Of a DNA stretch of 11,027 bases, positions 1 through 8,337 are shown one piece after another. A model generated the notes under the pieces. That model did no database searches. It was not told where the DNA came from and worked only from the letters and a program-made list of their open reading frames with translations. The stretch lies in the NCBI GenBank assembly GCA_003024985.2, contig PXIH01S0022320.1; one strand, 5' to 3'. Position 1 is the first letter of the stretch; each line of letters begins with the position of its first letter. The stretch is from Euperipatoides rowelli. Taxonomy: Eukaryota > Onychophora > Udeonychophora > Euonychophora > Peripatopsidae. A program made the translations under genes and the position numbers.

Positions 1-736
1 TAGAATAGAGTTAACTTGGGGGGTAGGTAGACTCTATGAGGTAGGCTATGCAGTCCGACGAAGCTTTACTACAGTGTAGTATTTGACACATATCTAGAAT
101 AGACCTGGTCCAACTGACCTCCTTTTTACAACACGGTTTCTCTTGTTATTTTATGTTTGGAAGCAGAATGAAAGACATCATCAAAATCATAGGGAATAGA
201 AATTTTGGATACTAACTTTTACTTCAATTTGATATCAAAAAAAATGCTGAAGATTCACCATTATTGTCAGAATCTATCCTCCACTTCTACCCTGTTATAA
301 TTATTTTTTTTAATACAAGTTTTGGAAAATAATTTTGTTTCATCACTTTAAAGATTCACTAGTGTTTGTTTGAGAAAAGATCTAGGTTTCATCTTGTTTC
401 AGTGACTAATCAGAAAACATACAATTTGGGCATTTTTTAAAACCATTTTCTGCATTATAATTTAAATCAAATGTTTAAACATTAAATAAATAACACTTCA
501 TTTGTATTTAAAAGGAAAATGTAATCAAAATAGTATTTTATAACCCTGAAGTACTTAAAACTTAATGTTATTTCTTTTACAATAATTAATGTCTTCATAA
601 AAATAAAAATATTCTTTTTTTTTAATGTTTTAACAATTTACATTTCCAAATGTGAAAAAAAAAATTAACACCCTAAATCCCACGGATTCCCACCCACAAT
701 ATACAATGGCTATAATTTTATTAAATTTGAATTTAC
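1..736 (-). other. CLP1 intron 5, partial
   Basis: This AT-rich sequence follows the donor GTAAAT at 736. It contains poly-A and poly-T runs (around 300-310 and 615-625). I found no coding similarity, RNA gene or clear repeat on either strand. Confidence 0.7.
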
Positions 737-862
737 CCTTGGCCCTCTGGTGTCTTCTTCCTCGGACTTTTGCCTCATTTGTTCTAAAGCTGCATGAGTG
801 TTCACATATATATCCATTGGTGTTTCTTTGGCAATATAAGCTACTTCAGTTTTACCATAGAG
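737..862 (-). CDS. CLP1: CLP1 coding exon 5, last exon in window
   Basis: The exon encodes 42 residues starting [16 protein letters not shown] and ending DTRGPR. It begins right after an AC acceptor at 864-863 and ends at AGG before the donor GTAAAT (736). The next expected residues are the Walker A region; no sequence for them was found on the minus strand between 1 and 736, so that exon lies outside. Confidence 0.93.
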
Positions 863-3800
863 GTACACAAATTAAAGAAAATAAGTCATTTAACACATCA
901 AGCTTCAAAATTTACAATACTACAATAGTTATAGAAATAGGCCATACCGTAAAATAACGTCTAGGTCTATATATTTTTTTAATTGATCTGAATCATAATA
1001 TCCTACTATTTCAGTAAATAATTCAATAGGCTATAGCATTCTCATAAGAAATAAATAATTTTAGAATAATATTGTTGTATATGATAATCAAAAGGATATT
1101 TCTATAATGCAGCCATGCCATGTAAAAACAGCAACTTTGGCCCCAGATCCAAATGTATATTTTTTATTCTTGACAACCTCAGTTCCAAAAATTTCAGCCA
1201 TTCCCTGTTTTAACTAAAAGAGGTAAAAATATATAGAGTATACATATTACAGTATTTTAAAATGAAGTGAGAAAATAGGAACATAGGTAAACTAGTAAAG
1301 TCTAAAATAAAATTAATATTCAATGAACATTTCTAACAGAATAAAAGTTGTAATTTATGATATAAAAAATTGGTGAATGCTAAATTACAAATCACAAGAT
1401 TCTGAAAAATCGAATTTTCAATTAATTTTTTATTAAAAAAATGTAGGTCATTTAATTTCAATTAAACTATTTTGATATATAGAACTACAGTATGTCTGTT
1501 AAAATTGGACTAACTGTACAAGCCTCGTGCTTAAACTTTTAAAATAAAATAAATAAATAAAACTCTTTGCTAAAAGTGGTCACATGACAAATGGTAACAT
1601 TTTCTCAAAGCATATTGCAAAACGGACCACTGCTCACTACAAATACAAAATACTCACTCTTGTACAAAAATCTGTGAGCTTTAAAGATTATTTCTAAAAA
1701 AAATGTTATCGCCAATTGCTGTGATTATAATCCAAGGCCAATATTTTTTTTTTCATTTATTGGCTACATATAGGCCTAGGTTAAAACACGATTATTAGTT
1801 AATTGAAGAAAAAAATGTCTTACCTCCATTAATACTTTTTCTTTTAAATCAACTTCAAAACGCAATTCTGTGTCTGGATCCAGCTTATACTCAACTGGTT
1901 TCTAAAGCAAGTAAATTTTCTTAAAAAATTTGAGCAATAGAATATTATTTTTTTTTAGTTAATGATAAATTAAAATTCTGACTCTTAGGGGAGAACCCAA
2001 ATACTATCTTGGTCATAAGCCTTTAGGAACAAAGTATGCTATTCCAAATTTCAAGATCAATGAAAATTACTCCCCACCCCTACCTCAGCAAATTAATTCC
2101 ACAATCCAATGATCTAGTTACTTTTTAACACTATTATGTCTTAATCTAGGCTGGTAAAAAAACATTATCTGTCACCTCAATTACCAACAAATTTCACTGT
2201 TGGTCAGTCAGTTTCCAATAATTTTCTTGATTTGCCACCAAAACAAGATATATCCATCAAATCTAAACATATATGATCATTTTTCACTTAAAACAGTGTA
2301 AGCATTCCTTGTACCCCAATTTCAGTATTCCATTTATCTTTTGGCGTTAAATAAGCTCTAGACTTCTTATATACATTGACGTGCATCTTATGCATAGTCA
2401 ATGTTTATACAATTTTAAATTACTTCGGTGACTTTTTTATGTTAGACTGTTGATTTGTTCTCACTACTCATTTTAAGGTTTCTCCTGCCCTATCAAAATT
2501 TGGGGTCTGCTTGGTCTACTCTAGCGTCAACATCTGCACAATCTTTCACTTTTCATTTCTTGAGCTTTTTATTCTGATGAATGCCTGTAGGCAATACCAT
2601 TCTCTTTCAATTACATCATGAAAACTTGAAGAATGACTTAATATAAATGGTTTTTTATCTGCTTGCAGTTATAGTTCACTTTCATATCAAATTTAGATTA
2701 AAGGTCAAATGTAACAGATTTTTTAAAAAAAAATTTAATTATTGATTTTCAAAGATTTTTACTAAAAAAAATTTTTCACCAGAAAAAAAAAAAAAATTAA
2801 AAAAAAAAGTTATTTACAATTTAATTTTTAAAATTGTGTTTAGCTCCTCCCCCTTAAAACAATATTGTTCACTGTAAACACCAGGGGAGATATTTTGTGA
2901 CATCATAGGCTATAAATGAATACAGCTTGCTATACTTAACTATAGAATATTTGCTATCTTTGTCATCAAGGCTGGATATCATATGGACTAAGTGTTTAAA
3001 TAGCCTACTTGTAAAAATCATAATCAAATTCATCATTTGTGATATTATGGTCCAATTTTTTTTTAAAAAAAAAACAAAATGACCTTTAATACAGATTGAA
3101 AATACCTCTATTTACATGTTAAATCATAGAAAGAGACTGTTTTGTCATCAAATTAATCTCAAACCAAAAAAAAATGTGAACTTCAATCTGTAATCTCAGA
3201 CTGAGGATAGCAATAGTCTTAATTTTATCTTTAAATATTTTTTTTATTCATTTTAAATTATTTTTTCCCAGTGGAATTTTTTTTATAGTAGGCCTAATTA
3301 TCTTTGAAAATCAATAATAATAAAAAATCAAAAAAATCTGTTACATTTGACCTTTAAATGAAATAGGTCATATAAGAAGTTCAAGTAGTTTTCCCATTTT
3401 GAGAATTAAGAAATATTTCTAATTTTTGCCATACTCTTGATCCAAGCTATTTATAATAATAATTTCAAACTGATAGGTCTGGCATTGAAGCCAAAGAATA
3501 AAATTAAATTTTACCTCAGCTTATTCAATACTGATTTTCATATAGGCCTAAGGAGAAAACACTGACTGAAGCATTGTTAAAGGTCAAATGTAACAGATTT
3601 TTTTAATTTTTTATTATTATTGATTTTCAAAAATAATTACTAAAAAAAAAATTCCAATGGAAAAAAAATAATTTAAAATGCATAAAAAAAAAGTTATTTT
3701 AAGATAAAATTAAGACTATTCCTATCCTCAGTCTGAGATTACAAATTGAAGCTTTCACATTTTTGGGGGGTCTGAGATTAATTTCATGATGAAATAGTCT

Positions 3801-6800
3801 CTACAGCTGTTTTCTTTGTAATGATTTAACATGTAAATAGAGGTCTGTTCAACTTGTATTAAATATTATGATTTTTTTTAAAAAAAACAAAACAAATTGG
3901 ACCATAATAGCACAAAGGATGAATTTATTATGATTTTTTTACAAGTATTTTAACACGTAATCCATAGGATTTCCAGCTTTAAGCTGACAAAGATAGCAAA
4001 TATTCTATAGTTAAGTATAGCAAGCTCTATTCATTTTTAGTCCATGACATCACAAAATATCTTCCCTGGTGTGTTCAGTTGTCAGTGGACAATGTTGTTT
4101 TAAGGGAGAGCCTGAGCTAATGACATTTTAAAAATTAAATTGTAAATAACTATTTTTTTTTTTAGTAAAATCTTTGAAAATCAATAATTAAATTTTTTTT
4201 TTTAAAAAAAAATGTTACATTTGACTGTTAATCTCTTAACAGTTTCATTTGAAATTATTGTTCATTTTACTAATCTCCCAAAATAGAAAAGGACTAATTT
4301 ATACTTTTTAAAATATGATTAGGCTATTAGTAATTTAAAACAACCTACTACTTATAGTAACAAGAATCTACATACTTGCTAGAAAACATTTTGTACTTAC
4401 ATGAGCATTGGTTTGCTGAATCAGCTCAGAGATGTTTAGACAGGGAAGAAGCCTTCCAAGTTCAAAGGTTGCCTGAAATTCACATATGACTTTTATTTAC
4501 TTGTAAATTAATACAATTATTCAATCTAAATTATCTATTTGTTTAACAATTTTATTCTAGAATTAAGTTCTAAATTTTAACTTCCTTTTCAAACTTGTGT
4601 TCCACTTGTAAATTATTCAATATTCCAAAAGATTGCACCCCTTTAAGTGAAGTAGGCTAAATACATTTTCTATTAAAAAAGAACTACCAGTATCATAATT
4701 TCTCCATAGTAAATTGCAAAATGTTTTTAAATAACTATTGATTTTAAAGAAATAGTCTCAAATAGATTATCACATAATTATGAGGGCTGTGAAGTCTGAA
4801 TCGATTTTCTGTGGAGTTTTTATAATTGTACCGACTTCAAAATAAAAACTTAACAGTGTATTATTATATACAGCTATACAGCGATGGCATTGATTAGACG
4901 GCAAATTTGACTAACTGCCAAGAAATTTTGAAACACTTTTAAAAAAAAATCTGATCTTTTATTTTTTCATATTGCACTTTAATTTTATTTACTTTTTATA
5001 GCTTAAAAATTCATTCTGAATTAAGAAAATAAGTTTATATGATCGTCTGAAATTTGCCCATAAGTATTACACAGGGTGAAGCCACGTTTAAACAAAGGAG
5101 TTGGACAGTAGAAAAATGATGTGTCTGCCGAGCAAACTTAGCATAGATTACTATAGGTACGGTTGTCGATTTTTTAATATTTGGCTGACGGAAATTACAT
5201 AAAAATCCTCATAAACAATCAAATCGGTTTATTCCACCTATCATTTGGGTTAGGGTATAGTTATTTATTATTTGTAGGAGCAAGGGCTATAAAATTTGAA
5301 ATAAGGCTGCCAAGCTATTTAGTTTTGGTAGTAATCTATGCGGATAAGCATGATCTCCAAATGCTAGTGAAGTAATGTCTGAAGAAATAATAATGTTAGA
5401 CATCTATACAAATCAAAAACATTCCAAGTGTAAAAAAGCTTTTGAAAGGTTTACATGTAGGATCACCGTTTTCCAGGAAAAGTCCCCGGATTATGGGCTC
5501 TTGTCCACATTGAAAATCTGTCCCCTTACTGAGCAATTTAATATTCATGATATAAAAAAACTGTAGTAGTCTATAGGGTAAAAATGATAAAATGAACAAA
5601 AATATACAATATGGGATGTTTGTAATTAAGCCTACATATATGTGCACAGAAGATATAATGTATATAACATAGGCGGCTAGGCCTACAATTAATAGAAATG
5701 TAGCCTAAGGTAATTTTCAATAATATATACTGTATATACATACACACCTGATATCAAGACTTGAATCTGCAGCTTAACTATTATAATTAGCTGCCATAGA
5801 CCTAGTTGAATATTGAAGACTATTTTTTAAACAAAATATACAGAATTTTATAAGGTTAAGATCTCTTAAAATATTATTTAATGTTTTAGTTTTTTTCAAC
5901 TTATTACATGATTCATTCATTTATCCCCGATATGCTTATCTTAAAATGTGAATCAATACACATTGCAATAATTATCTTAATCTCTTTTTTATAAAAAGTT
6001 CTAAAATCTCATTTCCAAATTCCTTAAAATCATTAATTTTTTATTTGAAATCAATTTTATTTCACATTCCATAAGATTACAATATGATTTTGTATAAACA
6101 TAAATAAATTGTTTAATAATAATTATTAATGATTTTATTTCCATAAGACTTACAGGAAGTATGAGAAATTGTCAAAATTTATATACAAAATACATATAAA
6201 TACAAATTTTGTAATTTATGTACATCATTAAAAAATTATTCATAGCTAGCCTACTGTATACAGTATATATACTTTTTTGCATTAATTTTTAAATTCCCTT
6301 GTGAACCTCTTTCTTTCATTAGTGTCCCCCCTTCCCAGAATAACTGCATGCCTACCTCCCAAACCCACCGCACGCTACTGCTTTTGTAGCCCGTAAGCCT
6401 TAAGCATGTTAATAATTTTTTTTTGTAGTCAGGGGAATTTTGATATTTTTTTTTAACAAAAAAAAAACGATTAGACTATTTCCTTCATCAAAGTTGAATT
6501 AAATTAAAAGATATGGAAGAACACTTCGTTGTCTATGGTTCACGCTCGTTTCAGCAAAAACAGCCTCGTAAATAATCGATGCTGATGATTCTGTTTGAAG
6601 ATGAATGTTTTCAGAGATTTGTGGTGATATTCGGTTTGTAGAAATAATTGATTACTTAGTGTGTTCTTACTTCTTAGTAGTTTAATGCAATACAATTGTA
6701 AAATTGTGTAGTAATTTTAACCAAGACTACTCAGTACAAGTCATCTTTGACTTACACTGAAGGATAATAAATAAATAAAAGCGTTTCGTCCCCTACAAGA

Positions 6801-6974
6801 CACTATAAACAAACAACAAAATTATCTACGGTATTGTAAACTTGATTAGGCTATTGTAATATTTTTTACCAAAAGCTAAAGTGGCCTATATTTCTAGCTC
6901 GTTGATATGGTTCCTAACAAATTTTGACGTTAAAATATTAAAATTACCTCTTCCTTCCCTTTATCATCAGCCAT
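737..6974 (-). CDS. CLP1: CLP1 polyribonucleotide 5'-hydroxyl-kinase, five exons, 3' part outside window
   Basis: CLP1 is a nuclear ATP-dependent RNA 5'-OH kinase. It is a subunit of pre-mRNA cleavage factor II (with PCF11) and a partner of the TSEN tRNA-splicing endonuclease. The joined exons (6974-6948, 4472-4401, 1901-1824, 1213-1100, 862-737) stay in one frame for 139 residues. They show family signatures in the right order: [48 protein letters not shown] and a final RGPR. From memory, human CLP1 has the same blocks and RGPR directly precedes the P-loop (GPTDVGKST). The visible part is therefore the N-terminal beta-rich domain; the kinase core and C-terminal domain lie beyond position 1. 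All junctions are phase 0. Introns 1, 2, 3 and 5 have GT (and AG where the end is visible); intron 4 is AT-AC. Without exon 2 the length (115) almost equals the human segment (about 116). No frameshift or stop is seen, so the gene looks functional. Confidence 0.95.
863..1099 (-). other. U12-type AT-AC intron of CLP1 (intron 4)
   Basis: Read on the minus strand, the intron is 237 nt. It starts with ATATCCTTTT (1099-1090), an exact match to the minor-spliceosome 5' splice site RTATCCTTT, and ends with AC (864-863). A branch-site-like TTTCTTTAAT lies at 880-871; its adenosines are about 9-10 nt from the intron end, near the short limit for U12 introns. Protein alignment forces these boundaries: exon 4 ends TWHGCIIE and exon 5 begins LYGKTEVAY, matching CLP1 without a gap. 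No GT or AG alternative exists at either edge. Confidence 0.88.
1100..1213 (-). CDS. CLP1: CLP1 coding exon 4
   Basis: The exon encodes 38 residues starting [12 protein letters not shown] and ending TWHGCIIE. It is the best-conserved part of the visible protein. The acceptor is CTTTTAG ending at 1214. No GT donor follows for well over 100 bases; instead the exon ends after GAA at 1100 and meets ATATCCTTTT, a minor-spliceosome donor. Confidence 0.93.
1214..1823 (-). other. CLP1 intron 3
   Basis: This is a 610-nt GT-AG intron. It is AT-rich, with a short AAAT-type simple repeat near 1541-1561 and one TAGGCCTA word near 1773. Nothing else is recognised. Confidence 0.8.
1824..1901 (-). CDS. CLP1: CLP1 coding exon 3
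   Basis: The exon encodes 26 residues starting [17 protein letters not shown] and ending KVLME. The acceptor is GCTTTAG and the donor is GTAAGAC. The ETELRFEV-type block is a hallmark of the CLP1 N-terminal domain and fixes the identity and frame of the gene. Confidence 0.93.
2702..3353 (+). mobile_element. MITE copy A, TTAA-flanked, long terminal inverted repeats
   Basis: The element is 652 bp. Its ends are AGGTCAAATGTAACAG and the exact reverse complement, CTGTTACATTTGACCT. TTAA flanks both sides (2698-2701 and 3354-3357). The terminal repeats continue imperfectly for roughly 100 bp, including a shared TATTGATTTTCAAAGAT block, and are rich in A and T runs. There is no coding capacity, so it is non-autonomous. 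TTAA target duplication is typical of the piggyBac superfamily; TA-type duplication (mariner-like) cannot be excluded because TA lies within TTAA. Confidence 0.85.
3581..4227 (-). mobile_element. MITE copy B, inverted relative to copy A
   Basis: The element is 647 bp and is the reverse complement of copy A over its whole length. Examples are the matching blocks ATAGAATATTTGCTATCTT in A (2943-2961) and its complement in B near 3988-4008. The left end is AGGTCAAATGTAACAG; the right end has drifted (TTACATTTGACTG). TTAA flanks both sides (3577-3580 and 4228-4231). The orientation is arbitrary and is given as opposite to A. Confidence 0.85.
4401..4472 (-). CDS. CLP1: CLP1 coding exon 2, extra 24-residue in-frame exon
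   Basis: The acceptor is GAATTTCAG ending at 4473 and the donor is GTAAGTA from 4400, both strong. The 72-nt exon encodes 24 residues beginning [13 protein letters not shown] and ending QQTNAH. It is phase 0 on both sides, so skipping it keeps the reading frame and gives a protein of the usual length. I recognise no homologous segment in vertebrate or fly CLP1. It may be a lineage-specific insertion or an alternatively spliced cassette exon. Confidence 0.75.
4473..6947 (-). other. CLP1 intron 1
   Basis: This is a 2475-nt GT-AG intron. It includes one copy of a dispersed repeat (about 5163-5310). It also has a 14-bp palindrome TACTGTATACAGTA near 6252-6265 and AT-rich filler. The stretch 6420-6640 is a little more complex but holds no supported exon. 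The short open frames at 5181-5566 show no recognisable protein and are not called as genes. Confidence 0.8.
5163..5310 (+). repeat. Diverged dispersed repeat, copy 1
   Basis: This copy aligns along its length with 7172-7320. Shared landmarks in the same order are TTTGGCTGA, AAATT followed by TAAAAAT, TTTATT.CACCTAT, GGTTAGGG or GATTGGGG followed by ATAGTT.TTTATT, and AAGGCTG or AGGGCTG. The two are too diverged to be a recent duplication. They are probably two old copies of an interspersed element with no coding content that I can see. Confidence 0.6.
6948..6974 (-). CDS. CLP1: CLP1 coding exon 1 (start codon)
   Basis: This exon encodes MADDKGKEE. The ATG at 6974-6972 has A at -3 and G at +4 (good Kozak context). 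The exon ends in GAG followed by the donor GTAATTTT at 6947. The short acidic and lysine-rich start resembles the N-terminus of CLP1 in other animals. The transcription start is not determined. Confidence 0.85.
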
Positions 6975-7440
6975 TTTTAAATATAAAAGCAAGCTCAGCA
7001 AGGACGATTGCACCACTGCCCCCTAACAAACTTCAACTTTAGTAGCTTCTACGGAATATAGACTAGTAAACTTCATTTTGAATAAGAATGACAGCAGGTG
7101 AGCAGGTGAAAATGTGAAATAGAAATTAGTCTGCCTATCAATCTTACGAGCAACATTTAATCCAGAAACGGCCGTTGATTGGTTAACAGTTTGGCTGAAG
7201 AAATTGTGTAAAAATTATCAAAAAAATGTTTATTGCACCTATTGATTATCATAGGATTGGGGAATAGTTGTTTATTTCATAGTAGAAGTTAGGGTTCAGC
7301 TGGGATGAATTGAAGAGGGCTGTCTGTCAAAAATATATAGCCGAAATCCATTTCAGTCATGTGACATTCAGTCATACGCCATTGGTTAGTTTTGGAGTAA
7401 ATAAACTGTTCTGGAGTTTGATGGCCAATCATTAGTTTGG
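6975..7440 (-). promoter_or_regulatory. CLP1: Presumed CLP1 5' leader and promoter region with CCAAT boxes
   Basis: This lies upstream of the CLP1 ATG. CCAAT boxes read on the minus strand at 7182-7178 and 7385-7381, and GCCAATCA reads on the plus strand at 7424-7431. An E-box-like TCATGTGAC lies near 7356-7365. No TATA box sits at a sensible distance. This fits a housekeeping, possibly TATA-less promoter, but the transcription start cannot be placed from sequence alone. Confidence 0.45.
7172..7320 (+). repeat. Diverged dispersed repeat, copy 2, upstream of CLP1
   Basis: This copy matches 5163-5310 in the same orientation. It lies about 200 bp upstream of the CLP1 start codon and contains one of the CCAAT boxes (ATTGG at 7178-7182 on the plus strand). 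It may therefore have contributed promoter sequence. Confidence 0.6.
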
Positions 7441-7596
7441 TGCATGACTGCATGGTGGTTTGGTGATTTCTATTTCTAGCTCGTTGGTGTACCAAATTAC
7501 AGTCACAGATATATTTTCTAGCTCGTTGGAACCACAGATGTCTATATATCTGTGGTTGGAACGTACGAGCTAGAATATTTATATTCTAGCTCGTTG

Positions 7597-7791
7597 TCGT
7601 TGACCCCTTTCTAGCCACAAACACCAAACCTCAGAGCTTTATTTCTGCTCTGTGACCAAAACAGTCATTATACGAACTTATAAAGACAGAACAAAATAAA
7701 AGCACATCCTGGCACATTGTATGATTATTCAAATAATTTAAAGAAAAAACCTTATAAAAACTCCAAACTGATGTATTTTTAAATTATTTGA
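7597..7791. other. Intergenic stretch, no feature recognised
   Basis: It contains a small stem CAGAGC/GCTCTG (about 7631-7652) with a 9-nt loop and an AATAAA near 7694. Neither is tied to a gene I can support. Confidence 0.4.
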
Positions 7792-7929
7792 TTTAATAGT
7801 GAAAAGTCACAGGTAATGAATTTTGTCCATAGACCTGAACAAAATTATATTATTTTTAATGTTTATTTGGAAAGTTCTACACGCAAATATCTAGGAATAC
7901 TGTTTGATTTTAGTACGGTGCCTATATAA
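7792..7929 (+). pseudogene. Non-LTR retrotransposon reverse transcriptase fragment
   Basis: One open frame reads EKSQVMNF at its start and STRKYLGILFDF near its end, closing at TAA 7927-7929. This order (K-x-Q-V-M-x-F, then about 30 residues later K-Y-L-G-I-x-F-D) is typical of the segment after the catalytic YADD box in CR1/L2/Jockey-like LINE reverse transcriptases. No catalytic motif is present, and a stop lies just upstream (TGA at 7789). It is a decayed fragment without activity. Confidence 0.6.
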
Positions 7930-7938
7930 TATAGGCAC
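7918..7938. repeat. Perfect 9-bp palindrome with 3-nt centre
   Basis: GTGCCTATA at 7918-7926 is the exact reverse complement of TATAGGCAC at 7930-7938. The palindrome is flanked by near-identical TTTTAGTA words (around 7909 and 7943). It ends the recognisable LINE reading frame and may mark a rearrangement or a small insertion. Confidence 0.7.
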
Positions 7939-8335
7939 TGTAATTTTAGTATGTTTTCTACTCATGAATTTATTTTATTGAAACAAAAAAAAATCACCTA
8001 GTACCTATCCTATAAACTATAGCCTACAGATCTTCAAAATATTTTTTTTCTCTCTTTTTGTACTTTATAATTTTATTACAAGTTGTTTAGATTTCAACTT
8101 GGACATATCTCCAACTATTGATTCAATAATTACATTGCCTATTTTATTTGTTTACAGTATCTGCCTATTTGATGATTTACTGATTTTTAATTGTTAACTA
8201 ATTACTATAAGGAAATTCTTTGTAATTATTATAACTAATTTTTATAATGTAATTATTTGTTTTAATGCCATAGGCATATTGCATTGCATTCAACTGTAAT
8301 TGACTTGGTTGTTGTTGAATAAAGGAATAATAATT
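7930..8335 (+). other. AT-rich region ending in a LINE-like 3' tail
   Basis: There is no coding signal. The end, GTTGTTGTTGAATAAAGGAATAATAA (about 8309-8334, shown here only as a position guide), is a short repeat plus AATAAA typical of 3' ends of CR1/L2-type elements. The region may be the 3' untranslated part of the LINE fragment at 7792, on the same strand. The link is inferred from order and orientation only. Confidence 0.35.
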
Positions 8336-8337
8336 TG

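Larger units (their letters stand above)
1902..4400 (-). other. CLP1 intron 2, carrying two MITE copies
   Basis: This is a 2499-nt GT-AG intron. It holds two inverted copies of the same element (2702-3353 and 3581-4227). The part from 1902 to 2697 is of somewhat higher complexity. One minus-strand frame between about 2680 and 2290 looks faintly protein-like but has about six stops, so I do not call it. The spacer 3358-3576 and the stretch 4232-4400 show nothing further. Confidence 0.85.
6893..7596. repeat. Recurrent TCTAGCTCGTTG word with inverted copy and hairpins
   Basis: TCTAGCTCGTTG occurs exactly at 6893-6904, 7475-7486, 7517-7528 and 7585-7596. An inverted ACGAGCTAGA lies at 7565-7574. 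The inverted copy and the last direct copy form a perfect 13-bp stem (7565-7577 with 7582-7594) around a 4-nt loop. A second hairpin, AACCACAGAT/ATCTGTGGTT (7530-7539 with 7548-7557), lies just before it. A 12-bp exact word four times in 700 bp is far above chance. It could be ends of a small inverted-repeat element or clustered binding sites. Confidence 0.75.

Noticed and set aside
107-120. GGTCCAACTGACCT, which reads GPTD on the plus strand like the start of the CLP1 P-loop
   Set aside because: It is on the wrong strand for CLP1, and the following residues do not give GKST; coincidence.
652-957. Open frame of about 100 codons on the plus strand
   Set aside because: It overlaps CLP1 exon 5 antisense, begins with a non-ATG codon, and shows no protein features; it is a shadow of the real exon.
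2290-2685. Possible decayed reading frame on the minus strand in intron 2
   Set aside because: One frame looks faintly protein-like (for example REWYCLQAF) but has about six stops in 130 codons, only modestly fewer than expected at this AT content, and no family motif is firm.
5470-5486. NF-kappaB-like word on the minus strand (GGGGACTTTTCC)
   Set aside because: A single imperfect site inside an intron, easily due to chance.
5181-5566. Two adjacent open frames on the plus strand (and one antisense at 5396-5647) in CLP1 intron 1
   Set aside because: The first starts at TTG and partly overlaps a dispersed repeat; none shows recognisable domains or splice context. Length is not surprising here.
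6513-6575. Short ATG frame of 20 codons (MEEHFVVYG...)
   Set aside because: Too short, no homology and no promoter or splice evidence; it lies inside CLP1 intron 1 on the opposite strand.
7289-7495. Minus-strand frame of 68 codons upstream of CLP1
   Set aside because: It overlaps a dispersed repeat and the TCTAGCTCGTTG word and has no protein-like features.
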